Positions 29,755 through 38,465 are shown, numbered from the stretch's first letter. The stretch: DNA of 64,000 nucleotides from Microbacterium sp. A20 (GCF_004794515.1 NZ_SSDF01000065.1:1-64000), one strand, 5' to 3'. Program-made: numbers and translations. Notes: generated by a model from the sequence alone, not told the origin.

Positions 29755-30666
29755 ATGTCACGCCGCACCACTTCCGTCATCGCCGCGCTCGCCGCGGTCC
29801 CGCTCTTCGTCGCGCTCGCAGGATGCGCGACGGCATCGTCCGAATCCGGCTCCGGCAGCGAGGGATCGACCGAGAACGAGGTCGTGAAGATCGGCGTCGT
29901 CGGCAAGGCCGACGAGCAGTGGCCGGCGTTCGTCGAGGCCGCGGCCGACGAGGGCATCACCGTCGAGCTGGTCGACTTCGGTTCCTACGAGCAGCCCAAC
30001 CCGGCGCTCACAGAGGGCGAGATCGACCTCAACCAGTTCCAGCACATCGTGTATCTCGCCGAGTACAACAACGCCTCCGGCGAGGATCTGACCCCGATCG
30101 GGTCGACCGCGATCTACCCGCTCGGCCTGTACTCGACCAAGTACGACGATGTGAAGGACATCCCGAAGGGCGAGACCGTCGCCGTGCCGGATGACGCCTC
30201 CAACCAGGCCCGCGCGCTGAACGTGCTGCAGCAGGCCGGACTCGTCGAGCTGAAGAGCGGCGGCACCCCGTACTCCGACCTCGCCGACGTGGACACCGAG
30301 AAGTCCGATGTCAAGGTCAAGGCGCTGGAGGCCGCGATCATCCCGACGTCGCTGCCCGACGTCGCCGCAGCGATCATCAACAACGACTTCGTGCAGGATG
30401 CCGGTCTCACGTTCGACGACGCGATCGCCCAGGACGACCCGGAGGATGCCAGCGCCCTCCCGTACGTGAACATCTTCGCCGCGCGCGCCGAGGATGCCGA
30501 CAACGAGACCTACCTCAAGCTGGTCGAGATCTTCCAGACGAACGAGGACGTCCAGAAGGGCCTGCTGAAGTCGTCGGGCGACACCGCCGTGGCTCTGCAG
30601 ACGCCGGTCGAGGATCTCGTCGCCTCGCTCGAGAAGGTCCAGAAGGACGCGGAGTCGAAGAAGTAG
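29755..30666 (+). CDS. metQ: Methionine-binding lipoprotein MetQ
   Basis: 303-residue lipoprotein; signal ends at LAGC (C24). The mature protein has the NlpA/MetQ hallmarks VKIGVVGKADEQWPAF, LVDFGSYEQPNPALTEGEID and LNQFQHIVYL. It binds D/L-methionine or related amino acids and hands them to MetNI encoded downstream. ATG at 29755 is chosen over an earlier in-frame ATG because the signal peptide and AGAGAGGAACC ribosome-binding site fit there. A strong hairpin between it and metN suggests more binding protein is made than transporter. Confidence 0.9.
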   Translation: MSRRTTSVIAALAAVPLFVALAGCATASSESGSGSEGSTENEVVKIGVVGKADEQWPAFVEAAADEGITVELVDFGSYEQPNPALTEGEIDLNQFQHIVYLAEYNNASGEDLTPIGSTAIYPLGLYSTKYDDVKDIPKGETVAVPDDASNQARALNVLQQAGLVELKSGGTPYSDLADVDTEKSDVKVKALEAAIIPTSLPDVAAAIINNDFVQDAGLTFDDAIAQDDPEDASALPYVNIFAARAEDADNETYLKLVEIFQTNEDVQKGLLKSSGDTAVALQTPVEDLVASLEKVQKDAESKK

Positions 30667-30701
30667 GACGTCGGGGGAATCCCACCTTCGTCCGATGAGG
30701 G

Positions 30702-30736
30702 AGAATCGGGTGGCGCGAAAAGCGTCACCCGATTCT
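30702..30736 (+). terminator. Intra-operon hairpin between metQ and metN
   Basis: AGAATCGGGTGGCGC (30702-30716), loop GAAAA, GCGTCACCCGATTCT (30722-30736): 15 paired positions with one G-T pair, then TCGTTCC. Probably a partial terminator or mRNA-stabilising hairpin. Confidence 0.65.
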
Positions 30737-30764
30737 TCGTTCCCGAAGCAGACCGGAGCAGCAC

Positions 30765-31808
30765 ATGCCGATCGTCACCCTGACGAACGTCTCCAAGACC
30801 TACCCGTCCCGCACCCGTGACGGGTCCGAGGTCGTCGCGGTCGACGACGTCACCCTCGAGATCGAGAAGGGCGACGTCTTCGGCATCATCGGATACTCGG
30901 GCGCCGGCAAATCCACGCTCGTGCGGCTGATCAACGCCCTCGAGCCGGCGACGAGCGGCACCATCACGGTGGACGGCGTCGACATCACCGCGCTCAAGGA
31001 GAGCGAGCTGCGCCGGGTCCGCGGCGGCATCGGCATGATCTTCCAGCAGTTCAACCTGTTCTCCTCGCGGAGCGTCAAGGCCAACATCGCCTACCCGCTC
31101 AAGCTCGCCGGCTGGTCCAAGGACGACATCGAGAAGCGGGTCGCGGAACTGCTCTCCTTCGTCGGTCTCGCCGACAAGGCCAAGGCCTACCCGGAACAAC
31201 TCTCGGGCGGCCAGAAGCAGCGCGTCGGCATCGCCCGCGCACTCGCGACGGGTCCCGCGATCCTGCTCGCCGACGAGGCCACCAGCGCCCTCGACCCGCA
31301 GACCACGCATGAGGTGCTCGATCTGCTCAAGCGGGTCAACCAGGAGCAGGGCGTCACGATCGTGATCATCACGCACGAGATGGACGTCATCCAGACCATC
31401 GCCACCAAGGTCGCGGTCATGGAGAACGGCCGCGTGATCGAGCACGGCGACGTGTTCGACGTCTTCTCCGCCCCGCAGAATCCGGCATCCCAGCGCTTCG
31501 TCGGCACGGTCGTGAAGGGCGTGCCGTCGCCGTCCGAGCTGGCGGTGCTGCGCGAGCGCCACCGCGGACGCCTGGTGACGTTCTCGTTCCGCGACGGCGA
31601 CTCGTCGCAGGCGCAGGTGTTCCTCGACCTCGCCGGTGCGGGCCTCGACTTCGAGCTCGTGTTCGGCGGCATCAACGACATCCGCGGGCGGGCCTTCGGG
31701 CATCTGACGCTCGCGATCCGCGGCGACGCGGCGGCGATCGACGGTGTCCTGGCCCGCATCGCCGAACGCGTCGAAGTGACGGAGATCGCCGCAGAGGAGG
31801 CCCGCTGA
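30765..31808 (+). CDS. metN: Methionine ABC transporter ATP-binding protein MetN
   Basis: 347-residue ATPase. Walker A GYSGAGKST, Q-loop FQQFNLF, signature LSGGQKQRVGIARAL and Walker B ILLADEATS. The C-terminal ~90 residues (from about 255) form the NIL/ACT-like domain that binds methionine and trans-inhibits uptake, here beginning RGRLVTFSFRDGDSSQAQVF. The last base of its stop is the first base of the metI ATG, so the two are translationally coupled. Confidence 0.92.
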   Translation: MPIVTLTNVSKTYPSRTRDGSEVVAVDDVTLEIEKGDVFGIIGYSGAGKSTLVRLINALEPATSGTITVDGVDITALKESELRRVRGGIGMIFQQFNLFSSRSVKANIAYPLKLAGWSKDDIEKRVAELLSFVGLADKAKAYPEQLSGGQKQRVGIARALATGPAILLADEATSALDPQTTHEVLDLLKRVNQEQGVTIVIITHEMDVIQTIATKVAVMENGRVIEHGDVFDVFSAPQNPASQRFVGTVVKGVPSPSELAVLRERHRGRLVTFSFRDGDSSQAQVFLDLAGAGLDFELVFGGINDIRGRAFGHLTLAIRGDAAAIDGVLARIAERVEVTEIAAEEAR

Positions 31809-32467
31809 TGGATCGTCTGAACGAACTGTGGCCCGAGTTCTGGGCGGCCGCGCTCGAGACCCTCTACATGACGTCGTTCGCACTCGTGCTCGGCGGCATC
31901 CTCGGGCTCGCGATCGGCATCATCCTGTACGTCACGCGTCCCGGCGGACTCGCGCAGAACCGGGTGATCTCGGTGATCGTGAACCTCGTGGTGAACTTCT
32001 TCCGTCCGATCCCGTTCATCATCTTCCTCGTGGTCGCCCAGCCGCTTGCGCGCGCGGTCGTGGGCGTGGGGATCGGGACGACTGCCGGGGCCTTCATCAT
32101 CGGTCTCGCGGCCGCGTTCGCGATCGGGCGCATCGTGGAGCAGCACCTCGTCTCGGTGTCTCCCGGAGTCATCGAGGCGGCGCGGGCGATGGGTGCAGGT
32201 CCCTGGCGCATCCTCTTCACCGTGGCCATCCCGGAGTCGCTCGGTCCGCTCATCCTCGGCTACACGTTCATCCTCGTGGCGCTGATCGACATGACGGCCA
32301 TGGCGGGACTCGTCGGCGGTGGCGGACTCGGTGCCTTCGCGCAGATCTACGGCTTCCGGCAGTTCGAGCCGCTCGTGATGTGGGCGGCGATCGTCCTGAT
32401 CGTCGTGTTCGTGCACTTCGTGCAGATGCTCGGCACACGCCTGGCCCGCAAGGTCATGCGTCGCTGA
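31808..32467 (+). CDS. metI: Methionine ABC transporter permease MetI
   Basis: 219-residue inner-membrane permease with about five hydrophobic segments. The coupling loop is EAARAMGAGPWRILFTVAIP near residues 119-138, and GLVGGGGLGAFAQIYGF is the conserved C-terminal stretch. It forms the homodimeric channel for methionine with MetN. Its 3' end overlaps the convergent pseudouridine synthase gene by 14 nt. Confidence 0.92.
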   Translation: MDRLNELWPEFWAAALETLYMTSFALVLGGILGLAIGIILYVTRPGGLAQNRVISVIVNLVVNFFRPIPFIIFLVVAQPLARAVVGVGIGTTAGAFIIGLAAAFAIGRIVEQHLVSVSPGVIEAARAMGAGPWRILFTVAIPESLGPLILGYTFILVALIDMTAMAGLVGGGGLGAFAQIYGFRQFEPLVMWAAIVLIVVFVHFVQMLGTRLARKVMRR

Positions 32468-33383
32468 CGGGCGCTTCCTGTAGCGTGCGCCGGGTGGTGA
32501 ACACCCGGTCCTTCCCGCTGATCGGGTCGACGAAGCGCAGCTCGCGCGCCAGCAGCTGCAGCGGGCGGTCGTAGTCGTCCGGCAGGTCGTCCTGCAGCTC
32601 GGGGTAGAAGCGGTCGTTGAGGATGCCGATGCCGAGGGCGGCGAGATGCACCCGCAGCTGGTGCATCTTGCCGCTGTGCGGGCGCAGCAGCGTGTGCACC
32701 ACGCGGTCGTCGGCGCGGATCAGCTCGACGGCCGTCTCGGAGTTCGGCTCCTTGGCGTCGTCGACCTGCACGCGCACCTGGCCGCGGAGCTTCTCGATGT
32801 TGTTGCGGTACACGAGGGGGAACGCGGGGAGAGGCCGGTCCTCGGGAAGCGCGGAGACGGCCTCGTAGACCTTCTGCACCTGCCGCTTCTCGAAGAGCAG
32901 CTGGTAGGCGCCCCGGGTCGCGGGCCGCGTCGAGAACATCAGCAGCCCGGCCGTGGCGCGATCCAGGCGATGGATCGGCGCGAGGTCGGCGTTGTCGAGC
33001 AGGTTGCGCAGCCGCACCAGCGCGGAGTTCTGCAGGAACTTCCCGCCGGGCGTGGTGGGCAGGAAGTGTGGCTTGTCGACGACCACGAGGTGCTCGTCCT
33101 GGTGCAGGATCTCGATCTCGAACGGCATTCGGGTCTCGACCGCGGGCTCGCGGTAGTACCAGACGAACTCGACGCTGCCGAGCGGGGCGTCGCGGGGGAC
33201 GGGCGAGCCGTCGGCACGGACGATGTCACCGCGGTCGAACCGTTCGCGCAGACGCTCGGGGTCGAGGTGGAAGAAGCGCTCGACCATGTACGCGGCGACG
33301 GTGGGCCAGGAGCCGCTGAGTGGCACGTGCAGCCGGGTCGCCCCGACGCCGTCGCGCACCGGGAGGGGAGAGGGCATGCCCAT
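32454..33383 (-). CDS. RluA-family RNA pseudouridine synthase
   Basis: 309 residues from ATG at 33383, with GGAGG about 8 nt upstream. The catalytic motif IHRLDRATAGLLMF contains the nucleophilic Asp, and VVDKPHFLPTTPGGKFLQN and the C-terminal LLRPHSGKMHQLRVHLAALG are standard for the family. No S4 domain is obvious. It modifies rRNA or tRNA uridines; which site cannot be told. Convergent and overlapping with metI. Confidence 0.88.
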   Translation of the reverse strand: MGMPSPLPVRDGVGATRLHVPLSGSWPTVAAYMVERFFHLDPERLRERFDRGDIVRADGSPVPRDAPLGSVEFVWYYREPAVETRMPFEIEILHQDEHLVVVDKPHFLPTTPGGKFLQNSALVRLRNLLDNADLAPIHRLDRATAGLLMFSTRPATRGAYQLLFEKRQVQKVYEAVSALPEDRPLPAFPLVYRNNIEKLRGQVRVQVDDAKEPNSETAVELIRADDRVVHTLLRPHSGKMHQLRVHLAALGIGILNDRFYPELQDDLPDDYDRPLQLLARELRFVDPISGKDRVFTTRRTLQEAPVSDA

Positions 33384-33465
33384 CAGTCGGCCTCCGGAGA
33401 ACAGTGTCGCGGGTCGCGAACGGGATGCTCCCACCCTAAGCGACCCGCGCCGCCGCCTCCGTCGG

Positions 33466-34215
33466 TCAGTCGGCTCCCGCGGCGAGCCAGTCCTCGAACG
33501 ATGTCGGCGCCACGCGGGCGTCGGGCGCGGGGAGGAGCACCTCGCCGGCGAACTCGACGCCCAGAGCGGCATCCCGCCAGGCGGCCCGCAGCGCAAGATC
33601 CTGGCCGCGCGCAGCGAGGGTGCGTCGAGCCATGTCGACCGCGTCCTCCGTGCGGGGTCCCGCGATGTCGAAGGATGCCGAGAGCGGTGCCGTCGCGGCG
33701 GTCGCGACCAGCGCGGCGGCGACGTCGGTCGGGGCGATCGGCTGCAGGAGCAGCGGCGGCACGATCGCCTCGCCGTCGACGACGGTCCACTCGGCGATCA
33801 TCGCCGGGAAGTCGTGGAACTGTGTCGCTCGCAAGATCGTGAACGGCACCGCGCCCGCGATGACCTCGCGCTCCTGGGCGCGCTTGCCGTAGTAGTGCGG
33901 ATTTCCGGCGACGGCGTCGAGCGCGGCGATCGACAGGGCGACGTGGTGACCGACGCCTGCCTCAGCCTCGGCGGTGAGAAGGTTGCGGGTGATCGTGGCG
34001 AACGCGTGCTCGGCCTCCGCGATGTCGGCGACCGGGGGATTGGTCGCGTCGATCACGGCATCCACGCCCTCCAGTCGCTGGCGCAGGCCGACGCCCGTGA
34101 GCAGGTCGATCCCCTCGCTGCGGCTCAGGGAGACGGCCTCGTGGCCTTCCCTTGCCAGCTCCGCCACGACCAGCCGTCCGATCCGACCCGTTCCACCTGC
34201 CACTGCGATGCGCAT
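33466..34215 (-). CDS. NmrA-like NAD(P)-binding atypical SDR
   Basis: 249 residues. The N-terminal dinucleotide-binding loop is MRIAVAGGTGRIGRLVVAEL, followed by VDAVIDATNPPVADI and a substrate domain. No classical Y-x-x-x-K dyad is seen, as in NmrA-type redox-sensing or quinone-reducing members. It is divergently transcribed from an RsrR-like Rrf2 regulator, with 62 nt between starts. In Streptomyces venezuelae, RsrR is also divergent from an NAD(P)-binding NmrA-like gene that it controls, so the pair is probably a conserved redox unit. Confidence 0.82.
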   Translation of the reverse strand: MRIAVAGGTGRIGRLVVAELAREGHEAVSLSRSEGIDLLTGVGLRQRLEGVDAVIDATNPPVADIAEAEHAFATITRNLLTAEAEAGVGHHVALSIAALDAVAGNPHYYGKRAQEREVIAGAVPFTILRATQFHDFPAMIAEWTVVDGEAIVPPLLLQPIAPTDVAAALVATAATAPLSASFDIAGPRTEDAVDMARRTLAARGQDLALRAAWRDAALGVEFAGEVLLPAPDARVAPTSFEDWLAAGAD

Positions 34216-34277
34216 GTCCGCTCCTTAATCATGGATATTACGTGTCCACAATAGGCTGATGCGGATACACTGGGCAA
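34216..34277. promoter_or_regulatory. Divergent promoter region of NmrA-like and Rrf2 genes
   Basis: Short A/T-rich interval containing AATCATGGATATTACGTGTC and TACACTG. An RsrR-type protein would be expected to bind here; no clear palindrome could be assigned by eye. Confidence 0.35.
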
Positions 34278-34754
34278 GTGAAACTTCCGGAGACGTCCGA
34301 GTGGGTGCTGCACACGGTCGCCGTGATCGCGCAGCTTCCCGCGGGGTCGACCGTCTCTGGAGCGCAGCTGGCCGAGCACTTCGGCGTCCCCGGCCCGTAC
34401 CTGTCGAAGCAGCTCGCCAAGCTCGTGCGCTCCGGCATCCTCACCGGCAGCACCGGTCCGCGCGGCGGGTTCCGTCTTGCCAGGGAGCCCGAGCGGATCA
34501 GCATCCTCGACCTCGTCACCGCCGTCGACGGCGCCGCGGACCCGTACGTCTGCCGAGAGCTGCGGCAGCAGGGGCGCGGGGCGGCACGTCCCGAGGACTG
34601 CACGCGGCCCTGCGCGCTCGCGGCGGTCATGCGTCGGGCGCACGAGGCGTGGCGCGAGTCGCTGGCCGGTGTCACGGTCGCCGAGATCGTCGCCGGCCTC
34701 CCCGCCGGGGTCCCGGAGAAGAACCGCAGGCTGCTTCTCGACGCCGCAGGCTGA
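34278..34754 (+). CDS. Rrf2-family redox regulator, RsrR-like
   Basis: 158-residue winged-helix regulator. Helix-turn-helix lies around residues 27-48 (VSGAQLAEHFGVPGPYLSKQ). RsrR of Streptomyces coordinates a [2Fe-2S] cluster through Glu8 and His12 of one subunit and Cys residues of the other; here E8 and H12 are at exactly those positions (PETSEWVLH) and C92, C108 and C112 lie in the cluster-loop region. This supports a redox-sensing [2Fe-2S] cluster with mixed ligands rather than the three-Cys NsrR or IscR type. Divergent from the NmrA-like oxidoreductase gene. Confidence 0.85.
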   Translation: MKLPETSEWVLHTVAVIAQLPAGSTVSGAQLAEHFGVPGPYLSKQLAKLVRSGILTGSTGPRGGFRLAREPERISILDLVTAVDGAADPYVCRELRQQGRGAARPEDCTRPCALAAVMRRAHEAWRESLAGVTVAEIVAGLPAGVPEKNRRLLLDAAG

Positions 34755-34794
34755 GAAGCGCGATGCCCGGGCGTCGATGCTCAGGCGTCGATAC

Positions 34795-35289
34795 TCACGT
34801 GTCGAAGCTCAGACTCAGCTTGCGCAGCAGCGCGGCGAGGCGATCCCGGTCCGAGCGCGAGAGCGCCTGCAGCAGATCGGCCTCGACGTCGACGAGACGG
34901 GTGATGGCGGCGTCCACACGGATGCGCCCGTCGTCGGTGAGCGTCACGAGCACGCTGCGTCCGTCGCCCGGGTCGGCCTCGCGGCGCACGAAACGGCGGC
35001 CGACGAGCCGGTCGATGCGGTTGGTCATGGTGCCGCTCGACACCAGGGTCTGCTGCAGCAGCTGCTTGGGCGAGAGCTGGAACGGCGTGCCCGCACGGCG
35101 CAGCGCCGACAGCACATCCCACTCCCAGTGCTCCAGGTCGCTGCGGCGGAACACGTCGCGGCGGGCGCGGTCCAGGTGGCGCGAGAGGCGGTCCATCCGG
35201 GAGAGCACCTCGAGGGGTGAGAAATCGAGGTCGGGTCGCTGCGTGTTCCACGCGCCGACGATCCGGTCGACCTCATCCGCCTCGCTCAT
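34795..35289 (-). CDS. MarR-family transcriptional regulator
   Basis: 164 residues. Winged helix: FQLSPKQLLQQTLVSSGTMT (recognition region near 73-92), then NRIDRLVGRRFVRREADPGD, the typical MarR wing with an acidic turn. Dimerisation helices flank it. It resembles multidrug/phenolic sensors, but the ligand is unknown. Its stop converges on the Rrf2 gene; it starts 5 nt after the stop of the GNAT gene on the same strand, so the two may be co-transcribed. Confidence 0.85.
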   Translation of the reverse strand: MSEADEVDRIVGAWNTQRPDLDFSPLEVLSRMDRLSRHLDRARRDVFRRSDLEHWEWDVLSALRRAGTPFQLSPKQLLQQTLVSSGTMTNRIDRLVGRRFVRREADPGDGRSVLVTLTDDGRIRVDAAITRLVDVEADLLQALSRSDRDRLAALLRKLSLSFDT

Positions 35290-35296
35290 CCGCCCA

Positions 35297-35794
35297 TTAT
35301 CGCGTGTGCGGCTCGTGCGCGACGGACGCCACGGGCAGCTCGAGGGTCATGAAGAAGCTGTACGGGTCGGGGAGGTACCGACCGAACGGGCCGGATTCCC
35401 GGAAGCCGGCCGCCGCGTACATCGCGCGCGCGGGGATGAAGAAGTCGTCGCTGCCGGTCTCGAGCGAGAGACGGCGGATGCCGCGCGACTGCGCATCGGC
35501 GAGGAGGAAGTTCAGCATCGACTTCCCGAGCCCGCGGCCGCGCAGCGCCGGATCGGTGCGCATCGACTTGAGCTCCTCATAGTCGTCCTCGACCGTGACC
35601 AGCGCACCGGTGGCGACCGGGCGACCGTCGACGGAGCCCGCGAACAGCCGCACGCCGGGGGCGAGCAGGCGCTCGAAGACGAGCGCGTGACGGCTCTCGG
35701 CGGGCGCGGTGTGCTCCAACTCCGCGTGGTGGGCGACCAGGAATTCTGCGAGGGCGGGGGTCGCCGACTCGACCTTTTCGATCACGATGCTCAT
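35297..35794 (-). CDS. GNAT-family N-acetyltransferase
   Basis: 165 residues from ATG at 35794; the open frame upstream runs through the tRNA and glmU antisense and is not coding. The acetyl-CoA loop is ALRGRGLGKSMLNFLLADAQ, followed by LSLETGSDDFFIPARAMYAA and AGFRESGPFGRY, the common small-molecule or protein acetyltransferase pattern. Substrate unknown. Upstream member of a pair with the MarR gene. Confidence 0.85.
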   Translation of the reverse strand: MSIVIEKVESATPALAEFLVAHHAELEHTAPAESRHALVFERLLAPGVRLFAGSVDGRPVATGALVTVEDDYEELKSMRTDPALRGRGLGKSMLNFLLADAQSRGIRRLSLETGSDDFFIPARAMYAAAGFRESGPFGRYLPDPYSFFMTLELPVASVAHEPHTR

Positions 35795-35919
35795 GGGGTC
35801 AGCATTCCAGAGTCGTGTTTCGGAACCGTGACGGGGCGGGAGGGCCGACGTCCGCGCACATCGGAACACAGGCTGGGGCATGGCAGACTTGATCCGCGGC
35901 GCCCTCGTGGGCGGCGCGG

Positions 35920-35990
35920 TCCGCCGTGGTGTAATGGCAGCACGACAGCCTTTGGAGCTGTTAGGTCTAGGTTCGAGTCCTGGCGGCGGA
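35920..35990 (+). tRNA. tRNA-Gln (anticodon UUG)
   Basis: 71-nt cloverleaf: acceptor TCCGCCG/CGGCGGA, D arm with GTAATGGCAGC, anticodon stem ACAGC/GCTGT with loop CTTTGGA giving TTG, and T arm CTAGG-TTCGAGT-CCTGG. CCA is not encoded. The glmU start codon is only 2 nt downstream. Confidence 0.95.
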
Positions 35991-35992
35991 GC

Positions 35993-37423
35993 ATGACTGG
36001 GAACAATCTCGCCATCATCGTCCTCGCTGCAGGTCAGGGCACGCGCATGAAGTCGCGTCTGCCCAAGGTGCTGCACCCGATCGGCGGGCGTCCGCTGGTG
36101 GGGCATGTGCTCACCACGGCCGGGCGGCTGCAGGCCGCGCACATCGAGGTGGTCGTGCGGCACGAGCGCGACCAGGTGGTCGCCGCCCTCGCGAAGGACT
36201 ACCCCGACGCGGTGTTCATCGACCAAGATGACGTGCCGGGAACAGGACGGGCCGTTCAGGTGGCGGTCGACGCGCTCCCCGAGGACTTCGACGGCGACGT
36301 GCTCGTGCTCTCCGGCGACTGCCCGCTCGCCGACGCAGACACCCTCTCCGCGTTCGTGGCGGAGCACCGCGCGTCGGGCGCTCCGGCGACGCTGATGACG
36401 GCACTGCTCGACGACCCGACGGGATACGGCCGCGTCGTCCGTGACGCCGACGGAGGTGTCGACCGCATCGTCGAGCAGAAGGACGCGAGTGCAGAAGAGG
36501 CCGCCGTCCGCGAGATCAACGCCGGGATGTACGTGTTCCGCGCCGAGACCCTGCGCACGTACCTGCCGCGGGTCGGCGTCGACAACGCGCAGGGCGAGAT
36601 GTACCTGACCGACGTCCCCGGGCTGCTCCGTCGCGACGGCGACCGGGTGGCGGCATCCGTGGTCTCCGACATCGCGGTGACGTTCGGGGTGAACGACCGC
36701 GCGCAGCTGGCCGAGGTCGGTCGCCTGCTCAACCAGCGCATCGTGCGCCGCTGGCAGCTCGAGGGCGTCACCGTCATCGACCCGACCACCACCTGGATCG
36801 ACGACGACGCGCAGCTCTCGCCCGACGTCACCCTCCTCCCGAACACGCACATCCTCGGTGCCACGGTCATCGCGTCCGGGGCCGTGATCGGACCCGACAC
36901 GACCCTCGTCGACTGCGAGGTCGGCGAAGACGCGACCGTCCGTCGTACGGATGCCACCCTCGCCGTGATCGGGGCGGAGGCCACGGTCGGCCCGTTCTCG
37001 TTCCTCCGCGCGGGTACGGTCCTCGGCGCCAAGGGCAAGATCGGCGCCTACGTCGAGACGAAGAACGCCGAGATCGGCGAGGGCAGCAAGGTCCCGCACC
37101 TGTCCTACGTGGGTGACGCCACGATCGGCCGCGGTGTCAACCTCGGCGCGAGCACCATCACGGCGAACTACGACGACGTGAACAAGCACCGCACCGAGAT
37201 CGGCGACGAGGTTCACACCGGCTCGCACACGGTGCTCGTCGCGCCCGTTAGGCTGGGAGCTGGCGCGAAGACCGGCGCCGGCGCGGTCGTCCGCAAGGAT
37301 GTCCCGGCCGGCGCACTGGCCATGACCGTCGCACCCCAGCGCAACATCGAAGGCTGGGTCGCGAAGAACAGAGCAGGCACGGGCGCGGCGGATGCTGCGT
37401 CCCGCGAGAATTCGGCGGAATAG
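35993..37423 (+). CDS. glmU: Bifunctional UDP-GlcNAc pyrophosphorylase / glucosamine-1-phosphate acetyltransferase GlmU
   Basis: 476-residue cytosolic enzyme making UDP-N-acetylglucosamine for peptidoglycan. The N-terminal uridylyltransferase domain has LAAGQGTRMKSRLPKVLHPI and later GDCPL. The C-terminal left-handed beta-helix (from about residue 255) has hexapeptide repeats and the acetyltransferase region PFSFLRAGTVLGAKGKIGAY, ending NLGASTITANYDDVNKHRTE. The ATG is 2 nt after the tRNA-Gln gene, leaving no room for a leader if the tRNA is cut out, so translation may be leaderless or rely on the unprocessed transcript. Followed 7 nt later by prs. Confidence 0.96.
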   Translation: MTGNNLAIIVLAAGQGTRMKSRLPKVLHPIGGRPLVGHVLTTAGRLQAAHIEVVVRHERDQVVAALAKDYPDAVFIDQDDVPGTGRAVQVAVDALPEDFDGDVLVLSGDCPLADADTLSAFVAEHRASGAPATLMTALLDDPTGYGRVVRDADGGVDRIVEQKDASAEEAAVREINAGMYVFRAETLRTYLPRVGVDNAQGEMYLTDVPGLLRRDGDRVAASVVSDIAVTFGVNDRAQLAEVGRLLNQRIVRRWQLEGVTVIDPTTTWIDDDAQLSPDVTLLPNTHILGATVIASGAVIGPDTTLVDCEVGEDATVRRTDATLAVIGAEATVGPFSFLRAGTVLGAKGKIGAYVETKNAEIGEGSKVPHLSYVGDATIGRGVNLGASTITANYDDVNKHRTEIGDEVHTGSHTVLVAPVRLGAGAKTGAGAVVRKDVPAGALAMTVAPQRNIEGWVAKNRAGTGAADAASRENSAE

Positions 37424-37430
37424 GCGGAGC

Positions 37431-38465
37431 ATGGCGCGCAAGAAGAAGACGGTCGATCTGGATCGCGACAACGGCGTGGCTCCCGGCATCATCGCCAAGA
37501 CGAAGAAGCGACTCGTCGTCGCCGGCGGGCGTTCGCACCCGGCACTCACGGCAGCGGTCGCCGAAGCGCTCGGCACGGAGATCGCCCCGGTCGAGCACCG
37601 CACGTTCGCGTCCGGTGAGATCTACGCCCGCTTCGAGGTTTCGATCCGCGGCGTCGATCTCTTCCTGATCCAGACGTTCGGCGAGCCGGTCAACGAGTGG
37701 CTCATGGAGACGCTCATCATGATCGATGCCGCCAAGCGCGCATCCGCCAAGCGCATCACCGTCGTCGCGCCGTACTATCCGTATTCGCGTCAGGACAAGA
37801 AGGGTCGCGGTCGCGAGCCGATCAGCGCCCGTCTCGTCGCCGACCTGCTGAAGACCGCCGGCGCCGACCGCGTCATGAGCGTCGACCTGCACGCCGCGCA
37901 GATCCAGGGCTTCTTCGACGGACCCGTCGATCACCTCTTCGCCAAGCCCGTGCTGCTGGACTACTTCGAGCGCACGCTCTCGCCGGCCGACCGCGAGATC
38001 CTCACCGTCGTCTCGCCTGACATGGGGCGTGTCCGCGTCGCAGACACCTGGTCCGACAGCCTCGGTGCTCCGCTCGCGATCATCCACAAGCGCCGTGACC
38101 CGAAGGTGGCCAACCAAGTCTCGGTGCACGAGATCGTCGGAACCGTCGAGGGGCGCACCTGCCTCCTCGTCGACGACATGATCGACACCGGTGGCACGAT
38201 CGTCAAGGCCGCCCAGGCTCTCAAGGCGGCCGGAGCGCACCGTGTGATCGTCGCGGCGACCCACGCGATCTTCAGCGACCCGGCATCCGATCGCCTGCAG
38301 GACTCGTCGATCGACGAGGTCGTCATCACCGACACGATCCCGCTCACGGAGTCGCGTCGGTGGGACAGCCTCACGATCCTCCCGATCGCGCCGCTGCTCG
38401 CCCGTGCCATCCACGAGGTCTTCGAAGACGGCTCCGTGACGAGCATGTTCGGCGGCGACGCGTAA
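37431..38465 (+). CDS. prs: Ribose-phosphate pyrophosphokinase (PRPP synthetase)
   Basis: 344 residues, slightly longer than the usual ~315 because of a basic N-terminal extension (MARKKKTVDLDRDNGVAP). It makes PRPP for nucleotide, histidine and tryptophan synthesis. Visible motifs are PYYPYSRQDKKGRGREPISA (ATP/flexible region), SVDLHAAQIQGFF (metal/ATP) and the PRPP loop CLLVDDMIDTGGT. ATG at 37431 has GGCGGAG just upstream. Part of the common tRNA-Gln/glmU/prs arrangement. Confidence 0.95.
   Translation: MARKKKTVDLDRDNGVAPGIIAKTKKRLVVAGGRSHPALTAAVAEALGTEIAPVEHRTFASGEIYARFEVSIRGVDLFLIQTFGEPVNEWLMETLIMIDAAKRASAKRITVVAPYYPYSRQDKKGRGREPISARLVADLLKTAGADRVMSVDLHAAQIQGFFDGPVDHLFAKPVLLDYFERTLSPADREILTVVSPDMGRVRVADTWSDSLGAPLAIIHKRRDPKVANQVSVHEIVGTVEGRTCLLVDDMIDTGGTIVKAAQALKAAGAHRVIVAATHAIFSDPASDRLQDSSIDEVVITDTIPLTESRRWDSLTILPIAPLLARAIHEVFEDGSVTSMFGGDA

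Noticed and set aside
34771-34798. 14-bp near-duplicate GCGTCGATGCTCAG/GCGTCGATACTCAC
   Set aside because: Short, imperfect and at the junction of two convergent gene ends; probably a chance local duplication.
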